DNA from: Cunninghamia lanceolata
Lineage: Eukaryota > Streptophyta > Pinopsida > Cupressales > Cupressaceae
NCBI GenBank assembly: GCA_027924645.1
Contig: BSBN01000860.1
Span: 6,076,001 to 6,140,000 of the forward strand
Direction of reading: 5' to 3'
DNA length: 64,000 nucleotides
A program made the position numbers and the translations under genes. Shown here piece after piece: positions 32,800-44,348 of this stretch. How positions within the stretch are numbered: the first letter of the stretch is position 1; every line of letters starts with the position of its first letter. The notes below the pieces were generated by a model, which worked only from the letters and a program-made list of their open reading frames with translations, was not told the origin of the DNA and did not search any database.

Positions 32800-33915
32800 C
32801 TTAAAAAGACAACATATAATCAAGATATTTGTTTGACTTCTATTTTTTAAAGAAAAATATATACAACATTAGGGACAAAATTGTATACTAGTACCACTTA
32901 TCTACTAGAGATAGATGACCAAAATATTAGGGTGTAAGTTAGTCATTGTGGACATACTATGAATATATTGTATGGATTGGTATTACAAATGGGAAGATTG
33001 TGTTTCTTTGGTAGATCCCATGTATAATAAAACATATCATTTTAATCTATACATAGGTCCCATTGAATATATTATATATAAAAAATTAAATGTCGTATTT
33101 AGTGGTAAAGCAAATTAGACTATTTTGTTCCTACTTGAAAAATATTTTTTTATGTAACATTTAAATGTGCTAGTTTATTTATAGTTCATATTTGATCACA
33201 TGATCTAGTATATAAGTGGTGTTAAGTTGTGCTATTAGGTAGACCAATAATCTAGTTATTACATATTCAATTATTGTATACTTTTTTGGGGACTGATCTT
33301 GGAGAACTTGACTACTTGTAACTAATCGAGAACCATGAAGGTATTTATAGATACCACCAAGTTCACAAATGTTTAAGAAACTTAGAGAATTCAAGAGTGA
33401 GTAGGTAAACTAAAGAGCAAAGATTAGTAGAATACATATGACAAGTTCACAGAAGTAGGACAAGGTTACAGTCATAGATTATTCTTAGATCATCAGACTC
33501 ATCCCTACATAGAATCAAGAGAATAACATAGAATCAAGAGAATATTTTAATCCCATGGTTATTGCCTCTCTGTCATCTTCTGTTCCTAACCTTGAAGCTT
33601 ATCAAATTTAGATCTTCATAAGTTTTTATGTGCATTCAGCAGTTATCAAGGAAAGTAGACTAGTTTTGTATTTACGTTCTTGCACATTTTAATTATTAAG
33701 CTCAATATTCAGGTCAACTCAACTCCATAATTAGTCTAGTTTAGTGATGCAAGCTTAAATGTGTACATGCATTTTGTTTGATTATCCTAGACTAGGCTTT
33801 AAGAAACATTGTTTTCTTATATATTTTCTATGAACTCAATAAATCGTATAAAACCTATGTAATTTCATGGAAATGGCTCAACTTTGGGAGATGATGAGTC
33901 ACACATGGAAATGGT
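32800..33915. other. AT-rich DNA, no gene recognised
   Basis: Only short frames. A 19-bp word (ACATAGAATCAAGAGAATA) is duplicated at about 33500-33545. The 3' half of E5 should lie in this direction, but no pol motif or LTR copy was found. Confidence 0.4.
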
Positions 33916-35421
33916 TTAGATAACTTGTATCCTTGATAGGATATTAGAATTGAAGTAAAAATGTCTAACCTCAAATTGGACATAAGGACTTGATGAATGT
34001 ATAGAGCAATGTGCTTTGTGATCAAAAGAGTTGCACAGATAACAAGTTATATTGTAATCATAATCAAATGTTTGATAATACCTTTCTGACATCCCTTGAG
34101 AATTTATGTTATGCTTCCATGCAGGATCATACCTTCTATTCATTTTGCAGTTTCTTTTTATGTGACCAACATTATTGCACTTGTAACATACAAGGTTATT
34201 ATTCCTTTTGCAATAAACTGATTTGTGTCCAAAGTAATTACAAATATAACAATAGCCATTAAATGAATAATTATACATGTACATATAAGCTTGTCTTACA
34301 GGAGCATTTCTTTTGAAATTTCTTCTCCTTTGATTATGCATTTTGACAAAATCATCTTTGGTATTCATTTTAGCTTCTGACTTCTTTGTGCCTTCAGGAG
34401 CAGTAGCATGGAGATCAATTTTCTTTCTAGGAGTTTCTCTAGATTTTGAACACTCTCCTTCTTCATATCCTAGACCAGTTGTGTTCTTATGATGCTTTTG
34501 TTTGCTTAGCATCTCATGCAACTTATTTGAGCTGTCTTCAAACTTCAGATTCTTTTCCAACTGCTTTCTAACATCCTCAAAATCTTTTCTTAAAGAAACT
34601 ATTTCTCCTTCAAGCTTTTTACACTCAATTGTTTTAGATTCCAACTCAAACTTTGTTACATCAGTTATCCTCTTATCTTCCTCAACCTCTATTTTCAGAT
34701 TGATAATCAAATTATCCAATTCATTAATTTGTTTCCTTAAATTTACAATCTGAATTCTTGCCTCTTCAAGATTAGAGAGTGCTTTGTCTTTGAAGTCTCT
34801 TTCTTGTTGCAATTGAAATTCTAATATCTGGTTCTTCTTTTTATATTTCTTGAGTTCACATAGAGCATATATGAGCTCTCCTTCTATGTCAATTTCACAT
34901 TCTTGTTCATCATACTACTGATCATAATCATTCATAATATGATCTTCTTCTTCTTGTACTTCATCACCTTCATGTGAATGACTTCCTTTATTGTCACTCT
35001 TCTCAGATAACAAGTTGTCTTCTTCTTCAGGTGCATCACCTTGATAAATTTTTATCAACTCCTTCCACACATCCTGAGTTGCTACACAATGCATAACTTT
35101 ACAAGAAATATCATTAGATAGAGCAGATAATATGGCCTTCTTTGCAATATGATTATATTCAAGAGCTTCTTTGTTATTTGTAGTAACACAATACCCATTT
35201 TCAACTGACATCAAAACACCATATCCTAAAGAGAATAAATATACTTGCATTCTAACATGCCAAACAAAAAGGTCTAAACCATCAAAGAAAGGAACATCTT
35301 GTGAAACATTTTGTATATCAACTGATTGTATACCAATATCTAAATTTGATACTGACTGCACCTTTTGATCAGAATGAGACTTGACATTTCTCATGTTCTT
35401 ATTTCTTTTACACTTACCCAT
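33916..35421 (-). pseudogene. E5 gag with coiled coil and three zinc knuckles
   Basis: One minus-strand frame of about 500 codons split by a single TAG at 34915-34917. The N-terminal part (35421-34918) has a copia gag-like capsid segment (VPFFDGLDLFVWHVRMQVYL) and an acidic tail. The second part starts with a long Glu/Lys-rich coiled coil (about 34850-34500) followed by basic sequence and three knuckles: CYICNYFGHKSVYC, CYKCNNVGHIKRNC and CYLCNSFDHKAHC (one residue short in the last). Large gags of this plan occur in Sireviruses. No protease, integrase or RT follows, so E5 is gag-only or truncated here. The primer site and 5' LTR lie just upstream. Confidence 0.82.
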
Positions 35422-35474
35422 GGTACTCCACTAACAGGACCTACCTGAGCCTATTAGACTTCAAAAAGGGAACC

Positions 35475-35491
35475 TAGGCTCTGATACCACT
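35475..35491 (-). other. E5 primer-binding site
   Basis: Minus strand AGTGGTATCAGAGCCTAG directly inside the LTR end, a good initiator-Met type site offset by two bases. Confidence 0.85.
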
Positions 35492-37576
35492 TGTTGGAGT
35501 CCAGGACAACATTGAGAGGGGGGGTGAATCAGTGTTGTATAATTTTCAAAATCTTTTTACACCTTTTAACTTACAAGATACAAAGAAAGGAAGACATCAA
35601 TCATTTGATAAACATATATGCAAAATTATGAATCAACACAAGATATGAGACTAAGACACAAAAGATTATATGAGAGGAAAACCCTCTTGGGGTAGAAAAA
35701 CCTCTCAAAAATGGCTCACTGGTTTAACTGAAAAAACTTGCCTCATTGGCTACAAATAGGTCTCACCGACCAACAAGCATCACTGGCTACAAATAGGTCT
35801 CACTGACCAAGCAAGTCTCACTAGCTACAAAGAGGCCTCACTGGCTACAATGCGCCTCACTGGCTATAAAGAAGCTTCACTGGCTACAATATGCCTCATT
35901 GGCAAAATACATAACTTCAGATTAATAAAAGATCCAAAGGGTTTCTCTATTTCAATACAATGCTCATAACTACATATCATTCTTTCTTAGTCTTGAAATC
36001 AATTACTCTTCATATGTGCTCCATAATGCCTTCTCAATGTACTTGAATCATCTGCAACATCAACTCATATGTTTCTCAATTTTTGACAAAATATTTATTC
36101 TTGCAATCACCTGATTCACCTGTACATTCTCTATCAAGAACATCTCACACAAAATATGTCTTTTATACTGCATGTATATTGGTTCACCCCCATTCAATGC
36201 ACTTGAAATATTATTATGAATGAAAAGACTCTTGATGTTCCTCTTCTCTGCAAAACAATTTCCATCAATTTCCATTCATGAAGAAATTGTAAAACTAAAA
36301 ACATATCCCTCCTCTTTGAATGACTATTCATCTTCCTCTATCTGCAAAATCATCAAATTGTCTTGACATGAAAATATCATTTCATCTTGGAATTCCCTTC
36401 AATCTGCAAAATTAAATCATCTGCAAATAACACCAATTTGTTCTCTTAATTTGTCCTCAAAAAAATATATTCCATTTATAATGCACCTGCAATTTCTTTT
36501 CAAAAAAGAATAACCCTTCATATTCTATAATCTTTGTTCATAAATACATCCTCCTGCAAAAATCTTTTAAACTTCTCATATCATCTGCATGAAGTTCATA
36601 ATCACCAAAAAAATAAAATCTTCATCCTGCAAATAAAGAAATAACTTTTGATATTCCTTTAACAAAATTCTTCTCCTCTCTGCATTTTGAACACTTTTCA
36701 ATATCCTTCAATCTCTTCATCTTCTTTCAAAACAATTTCATCAATAATATTTATCAACATGATCTAATTCCTTGATGTCAGGTATTGATGCAATCCCATA
36801 ATGCAGTTCTCTGCCATGAATGACAACTACACCAAGACTAATATCCCAAGAGGCACCAACAAATCTGATATAACAACTAAAGCATCCTTGATGAACTTGA
36901 AACACCTCAAAGAAGCAAGTCAACCAATGAACACAACATTGTCAAAATATGAACTAGGTGCTTGATTACTCAAGCATAAGTGATCATATGAATGTCTCTC
37001 TGATCAACAATGACAACTAACTTTACATCAACAACTCAACACCTTTTTGACATCAATGCCAATCAATCTCCATCACAATGAAGAGATGTATCATGTGTAC
37101 ATAGATAGGTCAGACCTAAATGAATAGAACTCGATCCCAAATCCATAGAATGATGTACAGATCTCAGGGAAAGTCGGCCATGAACCATACAACTTTGAAT
37201 GATGTGCAATTTAGCTCTGCAAGTCATGAAATGCTCTGCAGGTCTTCTCCTTTAGTTGATTATTAGAGATTGTCATGATGCTCTGCTCTGGGAAAATAGT
37301 TGATCTTGTGATAGCGATAACTTTCTGGTACTTGATCCAAATGCTCTAAATTCTGGATATGATGTAGATGAGTGGATCTAGATGCTAAGTCCAGTTCCAC
37401 AAGGTCTGAAATGCAACTACGGTAGAATGTAGACTGAAATACAGAAACTGCTACTGATTGAACGACTTGAACAAAACTCGAAAATGAAAAGAAAAAAATG
37501 AAATGCAAACAAACTGAAATGCAAATGTTTTTGGTTGATGCAAGATTTCCCTTGAACTAGGGATGCTCCTACATCA
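35492..37576 (-). repeat. E5 5' LTR (outer limit uncertain)
   Basis: The inner end TGTTGGAGTCC, followed by TGAGAGGGGGGGTGAATCAGT, closely parallels the inner end of the E3 LTR. It has a stem-loop at 35672-35706 and CACTGGCTACAA repeats at 35713-35900. The outer limit is not fixed by a second copy: 37576 is chosen because the minus strand there starts TGATGTAGGAGCATCC, like the proposed E0 LTR start; a limit near 37041 (CTCAACA) is also possible. No host gene was seen in this stretch. Confidence 0.55.
35713..35900 (-). repeat. Tandem CACTGGCTACAAA-type repeats in E5 LTR
   Basis: About nine imperfect units of roughly 20 bp, each with CTCACTGGCTACAA or a variant. A shorter set of the same kind (CACTGCCTACAAGG) is at 19230-19300 and 25238-25308 in the E3 LTRs, at the same place relative to the inner stem-loop. 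Confidence 0.8.
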
Positions 37577-37714
37577 TATCATGTATAAATAGTGAATCAA
37601 AGTGAGTGAGGTGAAGTATGATTGGAATTTGATTGTGTAGACACCCTAAAATGACCAAGTCGTCACACTACTTGTATTTCATCAAATCTGTCTAATCACC
37701 TGCATTTCAAACTT

Positions 37715-38140
37715 TAATTAAATAATCTAATTATTTAATTAATTTCACCAAAATCACCAAATTCTTCTAAATCACATAATTGTGACATTAATTGAATAAA
37801 TTCTCTTTATTTAATTAATTAAATTAAATTCCTCTATTATTCTTCCACAATTAAATAATTTCAATTATTTAATTAGCTCATTATCCTCTTTCAAATTTTA
37901 AATTCACATTAATTAAATAAATCCAATTATTTAATTAATTCATCCAAAATCCTCTTATCTACAATTAAATAATGTTACATTATTTAATTAAATCAATTAT
38001 TCTTCTAAATTTAAATAAATCATGCAAATTTATTTAAATTATCTCAATCCTCTAAAAATAAATAAAATCAAATATTTTATTTATAATCTTCTGTTCCTCA
38101 ATCATGCACAATTAAATAAATAAATTTATTTATTTAATTT
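37715..38140 (+). repeat. Eight AT-rich stem-loops in E6 U3
   Basis: Inverted repeats built on AATTAAATAA and TTATTTAATT start at 37715, 37789, 37850, 37909, 37964, 38009, 38058 and 38111, spaced 45-74 bp. Loops range from 3 to 7 bases and the last is a perfect 30-bp palindrome. Stems vary but stay paired (for example AATTTAAATAAAT at 38009). They lie about 250 bp upstream of the TATA box. Confidence 0.85.
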
Positions 38141-38387
38141 CAGTTATCTTTCAATTCCTCTTAAAATATCTTGTTAACTCATGTGCACAATCTGTCTTAT
38201 TTTTAGAACTCTTAAAAAGGCAAAATTAAAAGTTGAGTTATCTATTCAATCAATATTGTTTTCATCATATTTTACTAAAAATATCCTTGTGGATTGACAT
38301 ATGTCATGTGCACATTCATCATGGTTATTTGATTTATCTCCTCCGTTGATTCTTTTGAATTATCTGGACCGTTGATCGATCTTTGTC

Positions 38388-38402
38388 AAAACCTATATAA
38401 AC
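38388..38402 (+). promoter_or_regulatory. E6 LTR TATA box
   Basis: CCTATATAAACCCCC is a strong plant TATA sequence in the right half of the LTR, after U3 and about 330 bp before the primer site. Transcription should start near 38425. Confidence 0.7.
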
Positions 38403-38726
38403 CCCCCTCATCTCCTTCACAAATCCTCTTCGATCACTTATTCTCAGGCATCCTTTACAACACTTTGAGCATACATCGCATCGATTGAGCAACTTTACGA
38501 TCTTTTGACATTGATCTTTGAGCACTTTACTTGATTGTTGCAAAAATGGTTTCGCAGCATTATTGAGCAATCCACATTCGAAACAAAGAGAACAACACAA
38601 TCTGGGTAAAAGCTTTCTTATTTCATTTGATTTATTGACAATGGCTTTTATTTACATTAATTCTCTTTATGTTATGGGTTTTTGATTTGTTAGTTTTGAT
38701 TTAATTGATTTTCCTCATACACATTC

Positions 38727-38745
38727 TGGCACGCCCAGTGGGACC
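38727..38745 (+). other. E6 primer-binding site
   Basis: TGGCACGCCCAGTGGGACC, four bases after the LTR end. Sites of this wording are usual in plant Tat/Athila-group gypsy elements; I do not assign the tRNA with certainty. Confidence 0.75.
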
Positions 38746-40992
38746 CACTAATCCCTCTTTTTCTTTGAGAAATTGATTTTTTTTGAAGTACAGTACGAAA
38801 CAACACAAAAATATAAAAAAGTGCTATTGGCAGTATCGTAAAGCACTTTTGGTATCATAGTGTAGCGCCTTCGGGCGATACATAACGCTTCTGGTAGTGC
38901 AGTAGCATGCTTTTGGATACATAATAAAGCGCTACTGGTAGAACAGTACAACGCTTTTGGCAAAATAGGTTTTCTGATCTTGTTTTGTGATTTTTGCAGG
39001 GTTTTAACTCACATATCTATCCTTTATTGATTGGTAAGCTGATTTATTTGTCCTTTCAGTTATCTATTATACTTCCTAAGCTAACATATTTAGGAGTATT
39101 TACGATCTTTTGAGTTAACCCATCTTTCTTTCAACATCATTGAGTGGTTTTTATTCCAGGTTACAGATCTACCAACTATTACATCCTAGATTTACAAATC
39201 AAACATGAAATTATCATTTGACCTAACTATTTTGACGAAGTACAACTTTGTTTAGATCAGGGGTAGTAGAGCACTTTTGGTAGCACAGTGCCGCGCTTTT
39301 GGCATCATAGAACAACGCTTCTGGTAGCACAGTGCATCGCTTCTAGTCTGTAGCAAATCACCTTCGGTAACACAGTTCAATGCTTTTAGCATAATAGTAA
39401 GTCGCTTTTGGTGACACAGTACGACGCTTTTGGTCAAATTGATTTATTTTTTGCTAACTTGTGAGTTTTTGTGGAACTAATTAACTTGTTACAGCTTCTT
39501 ATCACTCACACAGAGCAAATGGGGTTTTCTAACATGTTCATGCAGGACGAGCATTGAAGAAATCTCAAATCTATTGCATTAAGTCTTAGGAACATATTGC
39601 CTTCTTAAGGGATAATTGAACAAATCGCTTTGGCAATCTAAGTCTTAGGAACATATTGCTTTTTTAAGGGACAATGGACATGTATGCGAAAACACTTCAA
39701 TTTTCTAAGGGACAATGGACATGAATGCCAAACACTTTAATTTGATAAGGGACAATTGACAACTACAATCGTGTGTGTGCCTAATTTAGTTGCACCTTAT
39801 TTTTTTTATAACGGGACAATTGAACCTTTATTTGACGTGCTTGCTCTTACATTTCAATTATTCCTTTAGAAGGGCCTATTTTTAGATTGCGGTTCATCCA
39901 AAAGGGACGACCCTAAGTGGAGTTTTCCTTTGAACCGCTATATAAGAGGGATAAGGTGAAAGCCAAGTCCTAATCGATGTTAGCCTTACTTTGTGGTGCC
40001 AAACTGAAAAGAGGTGTACTAGCTCTTTGTGGAAACGATTTTCACATCGAGCGAAGTGTTTGATACTCTTAGTAGGATTGGTGAAAGATTTTAGTAGCTT
40101 GTCACATTGCTCGTAAGGCGTTGGTCCCTCAAAGTTACTAAAAACCATTCTAGATAGTGACTACCCGATCTACCTCCGAACGTTGCGGTAATCATCAGTG
40201 CAAGGGGAATCAATTTAAGCCCTCAAGATACTCACCATTGGCTCCCTTGAGAAGAGATAGTATTCCCTCGGCCATAAAGCTCTTGTGAGCTACTTGAGCT
40301 TTCTGAGGGGAGGGTGAGATATCCCTACCTATCGTCTCTCGTAAAGATACAAATGTCTGACACCTTTATGGAATGACATTTGGTCGACAAAGTATTAAGT
40401 TGTGAGCTGATCTACTACAATGAAACCTTGTCTCTAGGGATAAAAAGTGCTTGATATTGTTTGCAATTGTCTTATACCTGTGGAAACATTGGGATTTTTT
40501 GTGAGCCTCGAACATACACTATCTATTGTGTCAGTCCCTTTTTGCCACTTTGTTTGCTGTGTTTTCTCTTACCAAAGCAAATCAAATTAGAACCAAAACC
40601 ACATCTATCAAAATTTGCCTTTTAAAAACATCAGACACTACTTCAGTGCCTCTAGTATTACAACAACTTGCCTTTGGTATTACAGTAGCTCGCCTTTGGT
40701 GTAACATTACCTCACCTCTGACACAACTACTTTAGCGCCCTTGGTATAATAGTAGCTCGCTTTTGGTAACAGTAGCTCACTTTTGGTAACAGTAGCTCGC
40801 CTTTGGTATAGCAATACCTCGCCTTTGGTAGCTCAATCCATCACCTTTGGTATTACAGTAGCTCGCGTTTGGTAGCACAATCCTACGCCTTTGGTCAAAT
40901 AGTACAGCACCTTTGTCCAGTAAAACTTTGCATAAAAATTTGTCTTTTCCAAAACACAAGCAGAATCCTAGCAGTTTGTCCTAGTGTATTCC
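38746..40992 (+). other. E6 leader with three blocks of short repeats
   Basis: No gene. Three blocks (about 38815-38965, 39265-39440 and 40640-40915) repeat a unit of 20-25 bp around GCGCTTTTGGTA or its variant GCTCGCCTTTGGTA, often preceded by CAGTA. A separate repeat, TAAGGGACAATGGACATG, occurs three or four times at 39600-39760. Short minus-strand frames here only echo these repeats. Long leaders are common in Tat-type elements. Confidence 0.7.
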
Positions 40993-43604
40993 ATGGTAAC
41001 CACTAGACTCCAGCAAACCATGAGGTCCAAGCAAGTTGTCCCTAGGAAGCATAAATCACCTCCTCACACACCTCAATTAGGACGATCCAACATTACTCCC
41101 AAGGTTACCTCCAAGACACCAGCTGAAAGATCGACCAACTCTGTAAACATGCCATAGCTGGACCACCCTAACAATCCTCACGAAGGTAGGGTCCCTTTGG
41201 TAAGTACACCTCACTATACCATCGGCATGCCTCCAGATTTTGTTCCACAAGGTTATACTGTCGATCAAGTCCCATCTCAGGAAGGTAGGGTCCCTTTGGT
41301 AAGTACACCTCACTATACCATCGGCATGCCTCCGGATCTTGTTCCACAAGCTTATACCATCGATCAAGTCTGATCTCAAGAAGAGCGACACTTTGAAATA
41401 GGTCAATCCTCTCAATAAGAAGGACAATATCTTGATGAATTCATACAAGATCCTAGAGCCATATCCGCCTTTGATAAAATCCTTAGTGAGAACCTAGATC
41501 ATTTTTTTCGCTTACTAGCTGAGTAAGGAGCCAAATTACCCAAAGGTTTTGATCTATCCACACTTAGCGAGCCTAACAACACCCAAGACACTATAATGGT
41601 GGTCCAAACCATGTCAACTGTGACCACCCCATTACACAGACAAGGCTCACAAGGGAAAACGATTGCCCAATATGAGAATCCCCTTTATCAAAACCCAACA
41701 GGAGCGAAACCCATATCACTGCTTCTGACTCCTATGGAGATCTAGAAACACCAACAGAAGACTCTACATCGTCAAGCTGAACTAGCAAGACAAGCATCTC
41801 TAGTCAAATCAAATATACAACAAACTCTAAAGTGTCCAAAACAATCGCAAGTGGAATATTGGTTACCCCATCACGACAAGGTTTCCCACCAAATTACAAT
41901 CTGGGGAACAACTATGTAGCCATGCAACAAGGGTCTCAAGAAACACCACCCCCAATATCATCAAATCTTCGTATCCCTCAACCAACCAGGGTCATGCAAC
42001 CCCAACCACAACATTCTTCTACGCTCATCCTCAGTTAACCGCAACCGTCGCACATCACATCTACCTATGTCCCCCCACCACAACAATCATCAACGCTAAA
42101 CTCTTTCAACACCTTTCTTAACCACTCTCAACATTCTCAAAACCAAACTTCCCAAAGCTATGTTCCGCAACCGCAACCTAACCCAACAAACTTTAGCTTT
42201 CCGCCACCAAACTTGTTTCTTCAACCATCGCAAAGCCTACATTCTTACCTAGCACCGCCCCCACCTCCTCCAAATCAAAGCATCCAATTCCAACCCAATC
42301 TAAACCCAACATACAACACATATGACTCCAACCAATCATACGACCCTTATAACACCAATGCCCATAGCTTACACTACAATCTTCTGTATGGGAACAACAA
42401 CCACTTCTTGGACAATAGGAGATGTTTCCAACCCCTCCCACAACTATGGAGCTAAAACTGGTAGAAGTTCAACAACAACTATTTGATCTTACGTTTGGAC
42501 ACACCAAAAAGACCTTCTCTTTAGAAGAAGTGTGTCCTTATCCTTTTGATCGGTCATTACCGACGATCCCTTTTCCTCAAAATTTTACTATTCCCAAATT
42601 TGATAAATACAAAGGAAAAGGGGACCCAAAAGACCATCTCAGGGAATTCTATCTTGCTTGCTTCGAGGTCTCACATAACGACACATATCTTATGCGTCTC
42701 TTTCCTCCCAGTCTTGGGGGTCAAGCTATAGAATGGTTCTCGCACCTCCCCACGGGTATTAAATATTTTAATGAACTAGCGGAGAAATTTGCTACCCACT
42801 TCTCCTACAACATGGAGCATGAGATCTCCATGAATGATCTATGCAACAATAGACAGAAAAATGGAGAAACTTTCATTTCTTTCCTTCAAAGATGGAGAAA
42901 AATAGCTTGTTAGCATATTTGTGCAGAATCTCAACCAAGAATTGGGTTTTCACTTGCAAATTCTTAGTGCTACAACCTTCGACGAAATTACCTACAAGGG
43001 AATCAATATTGAGACGGCCCTCATTGCTAAGGGTGTGGTCAAAATCTTCAAAGAAACTAAAGACAATTCTCCTCAACAACAAAATGATAAACCAAAGTTT
43101 TGGAACAAAAATAAAAATGTGGTCAAAGATGGGGTGGTCGATTCTAAATATGTCTAAACATTGCAAACACCGCTTCAACTTTCCAAACCAAGTTAAGCTC
43201 CACCTCAAGAGCAGCAACAACAAAGACAACCTTATCAAAACCAACAACAACGACAACAAGAGTGACCTCAACAAGATTACCCTCCGCAGAGTCAATTCAC
43301 TCCCTTGGGAGAGCCCATAGAGTCGGTCCTACAGAAACTTTTACACAAAGGGCTCATCACCTTACCGGATGCTCCTGCTCCCCCATATGGAGAACCTGTT
43401 TACAAAACCGCAAGGTACCGAGAAAATGAATACTGTGAATTCCATAGGAGCAAAGGGCACATAACCGTATCATGCATGAAACTAAAGCACCTAATCCAAA
43501 ATCTCATCGAGGGCAACCAAATCTCTTTTGAAGATGAACCACCAGCTCAACACATGAAAAAAGACCTCAACATGTACAAGGAACCATTCCCTCACCATGG
43601 CTAA
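40993..43604 (+). pseudogene. E6 gag
   Basis: Starts at ATG 40993 (MVTTRLQQTMRSK). The N-terminal part contains a 99-bp in-frame duplication. The middle (to about 42420) is Pro/Gln/Asn-rich with a run of prolines near 42255. The capsid-like domain is at 42422-42910 (FDKYKGKGDPKDHLREFYLA, IEWFSHLP), the retrotransposon gag type. The last part, 43305-43604, has the zinc-like CEFHRSKGHITVSC. Several stops and frame changes (for example near 41150, 41370, 42430, 42912 and 43155) rule out a product. Its role would be particle assembly. Confidence 0.8.
41182..41379 (+). repeat. 99-bp in-frame tandem duplication in E6 gag
   Basis: GAAGGTAGGG starts the unit at 41182 and 41281; each copy is 33 codons (GRVPLVSTPHYTIGMPPD at its start). 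The copies differ at a handful of positions. Confidence 0.85.
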
Positions 43605-43822
43605 GGTCCTCCCCTAGATAAAGGTAAAGGTGTCAATAATGCTTCCACTTCCTTTGACTCCATTGTGGGTCATTTTGAAGAGAGTCGTGTATCTACCTTC
43701 ACAATCAAAGGCAAATCTATAGATTGCGCTGTTATAACTCGTTGTGGTCATGTCATCATTCGTGGTCCTACACCTAGTCTCCCAACTCAATCCGATTAAA
43801 TCTTGTCAAACATGTAGGGAAA

Positions 43823-44348
43823 ATGCTAGCACAGATCTCTATCTTAGACCTTCTACGGTCATCACCTGCACATAAAGTGGTGCTAGAAAAAGCCCTCCAA
43901 GAGTCTTCGGTTCCTAACAACATAGCGGTCGTGGATTTCCAAGCTATAGTAGGTAACATTGCTTCGCCCTACAATGTGGTCTTCTCTGAGAATGACCTCC
44001 CATCCCATGATCTGTGTCACAATGATGCCCTTCATATTGAAGTTCTTATTCATAAAAGCAAAATCAAACGCATACTCATAGATGGTGGTGCTGGTCTCAA
44101 CATTTGTTCTCTACAGTTACTTAAGCAATTGGGATACTCTAAGGATCATGTCAACATTGATCAAAGTATTACAATCAAGGGGTATGATGATGCTGAATGC
44201 CACTCAACAGGTGTTATCCATTTGCCTATACAACTGGGCCCTATCATGATTGAAACCAGGTGCCAGGTCCTTGACATTAAGCTGCCTTATAACATTATCC
44301 TAGGCCGCCCATGGATCCATGCAATGAAAGTTGTTCCCTCAACGTACC
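43823..44348 (+). pseudogene. E6 aspartic protease, interrupted by solo LTR
   Basis: The frame from 43823 contains RILIDGGAGLNICS, a retropepsin active site in which the usual Ser of DSG is Gly, and ends with LPYNIILGRPWIHAMKVVPS, the protease end motif of Tat-group elements. At 44349 the frame runs into the solo LTR. The same frame continues after 46716, so the LTR landed in a coding sequence. Confidence 0.85.

Larger units (their letters stand above)
37636..38722 (+). repeat. E6 5' LTR
   Basis: Begins TGTAGACACCC and ends TCATACACA just before the primer site. The first half is an array of AT-rich inverted repeats, followed by a CTATATAAACCC box at about 38390 and a pyrimidine-rich start region. 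Limits are inferred from the TG/CA ends and the primer site since the partner LTR is not in view. Confidence 0.7.

Noticed and set aside
37560..37600. TATAAATAG promoter of a host gene
   Set aside because: The box lies in a short gap between E5 and E6 with no coding sequence downstream other than E6.
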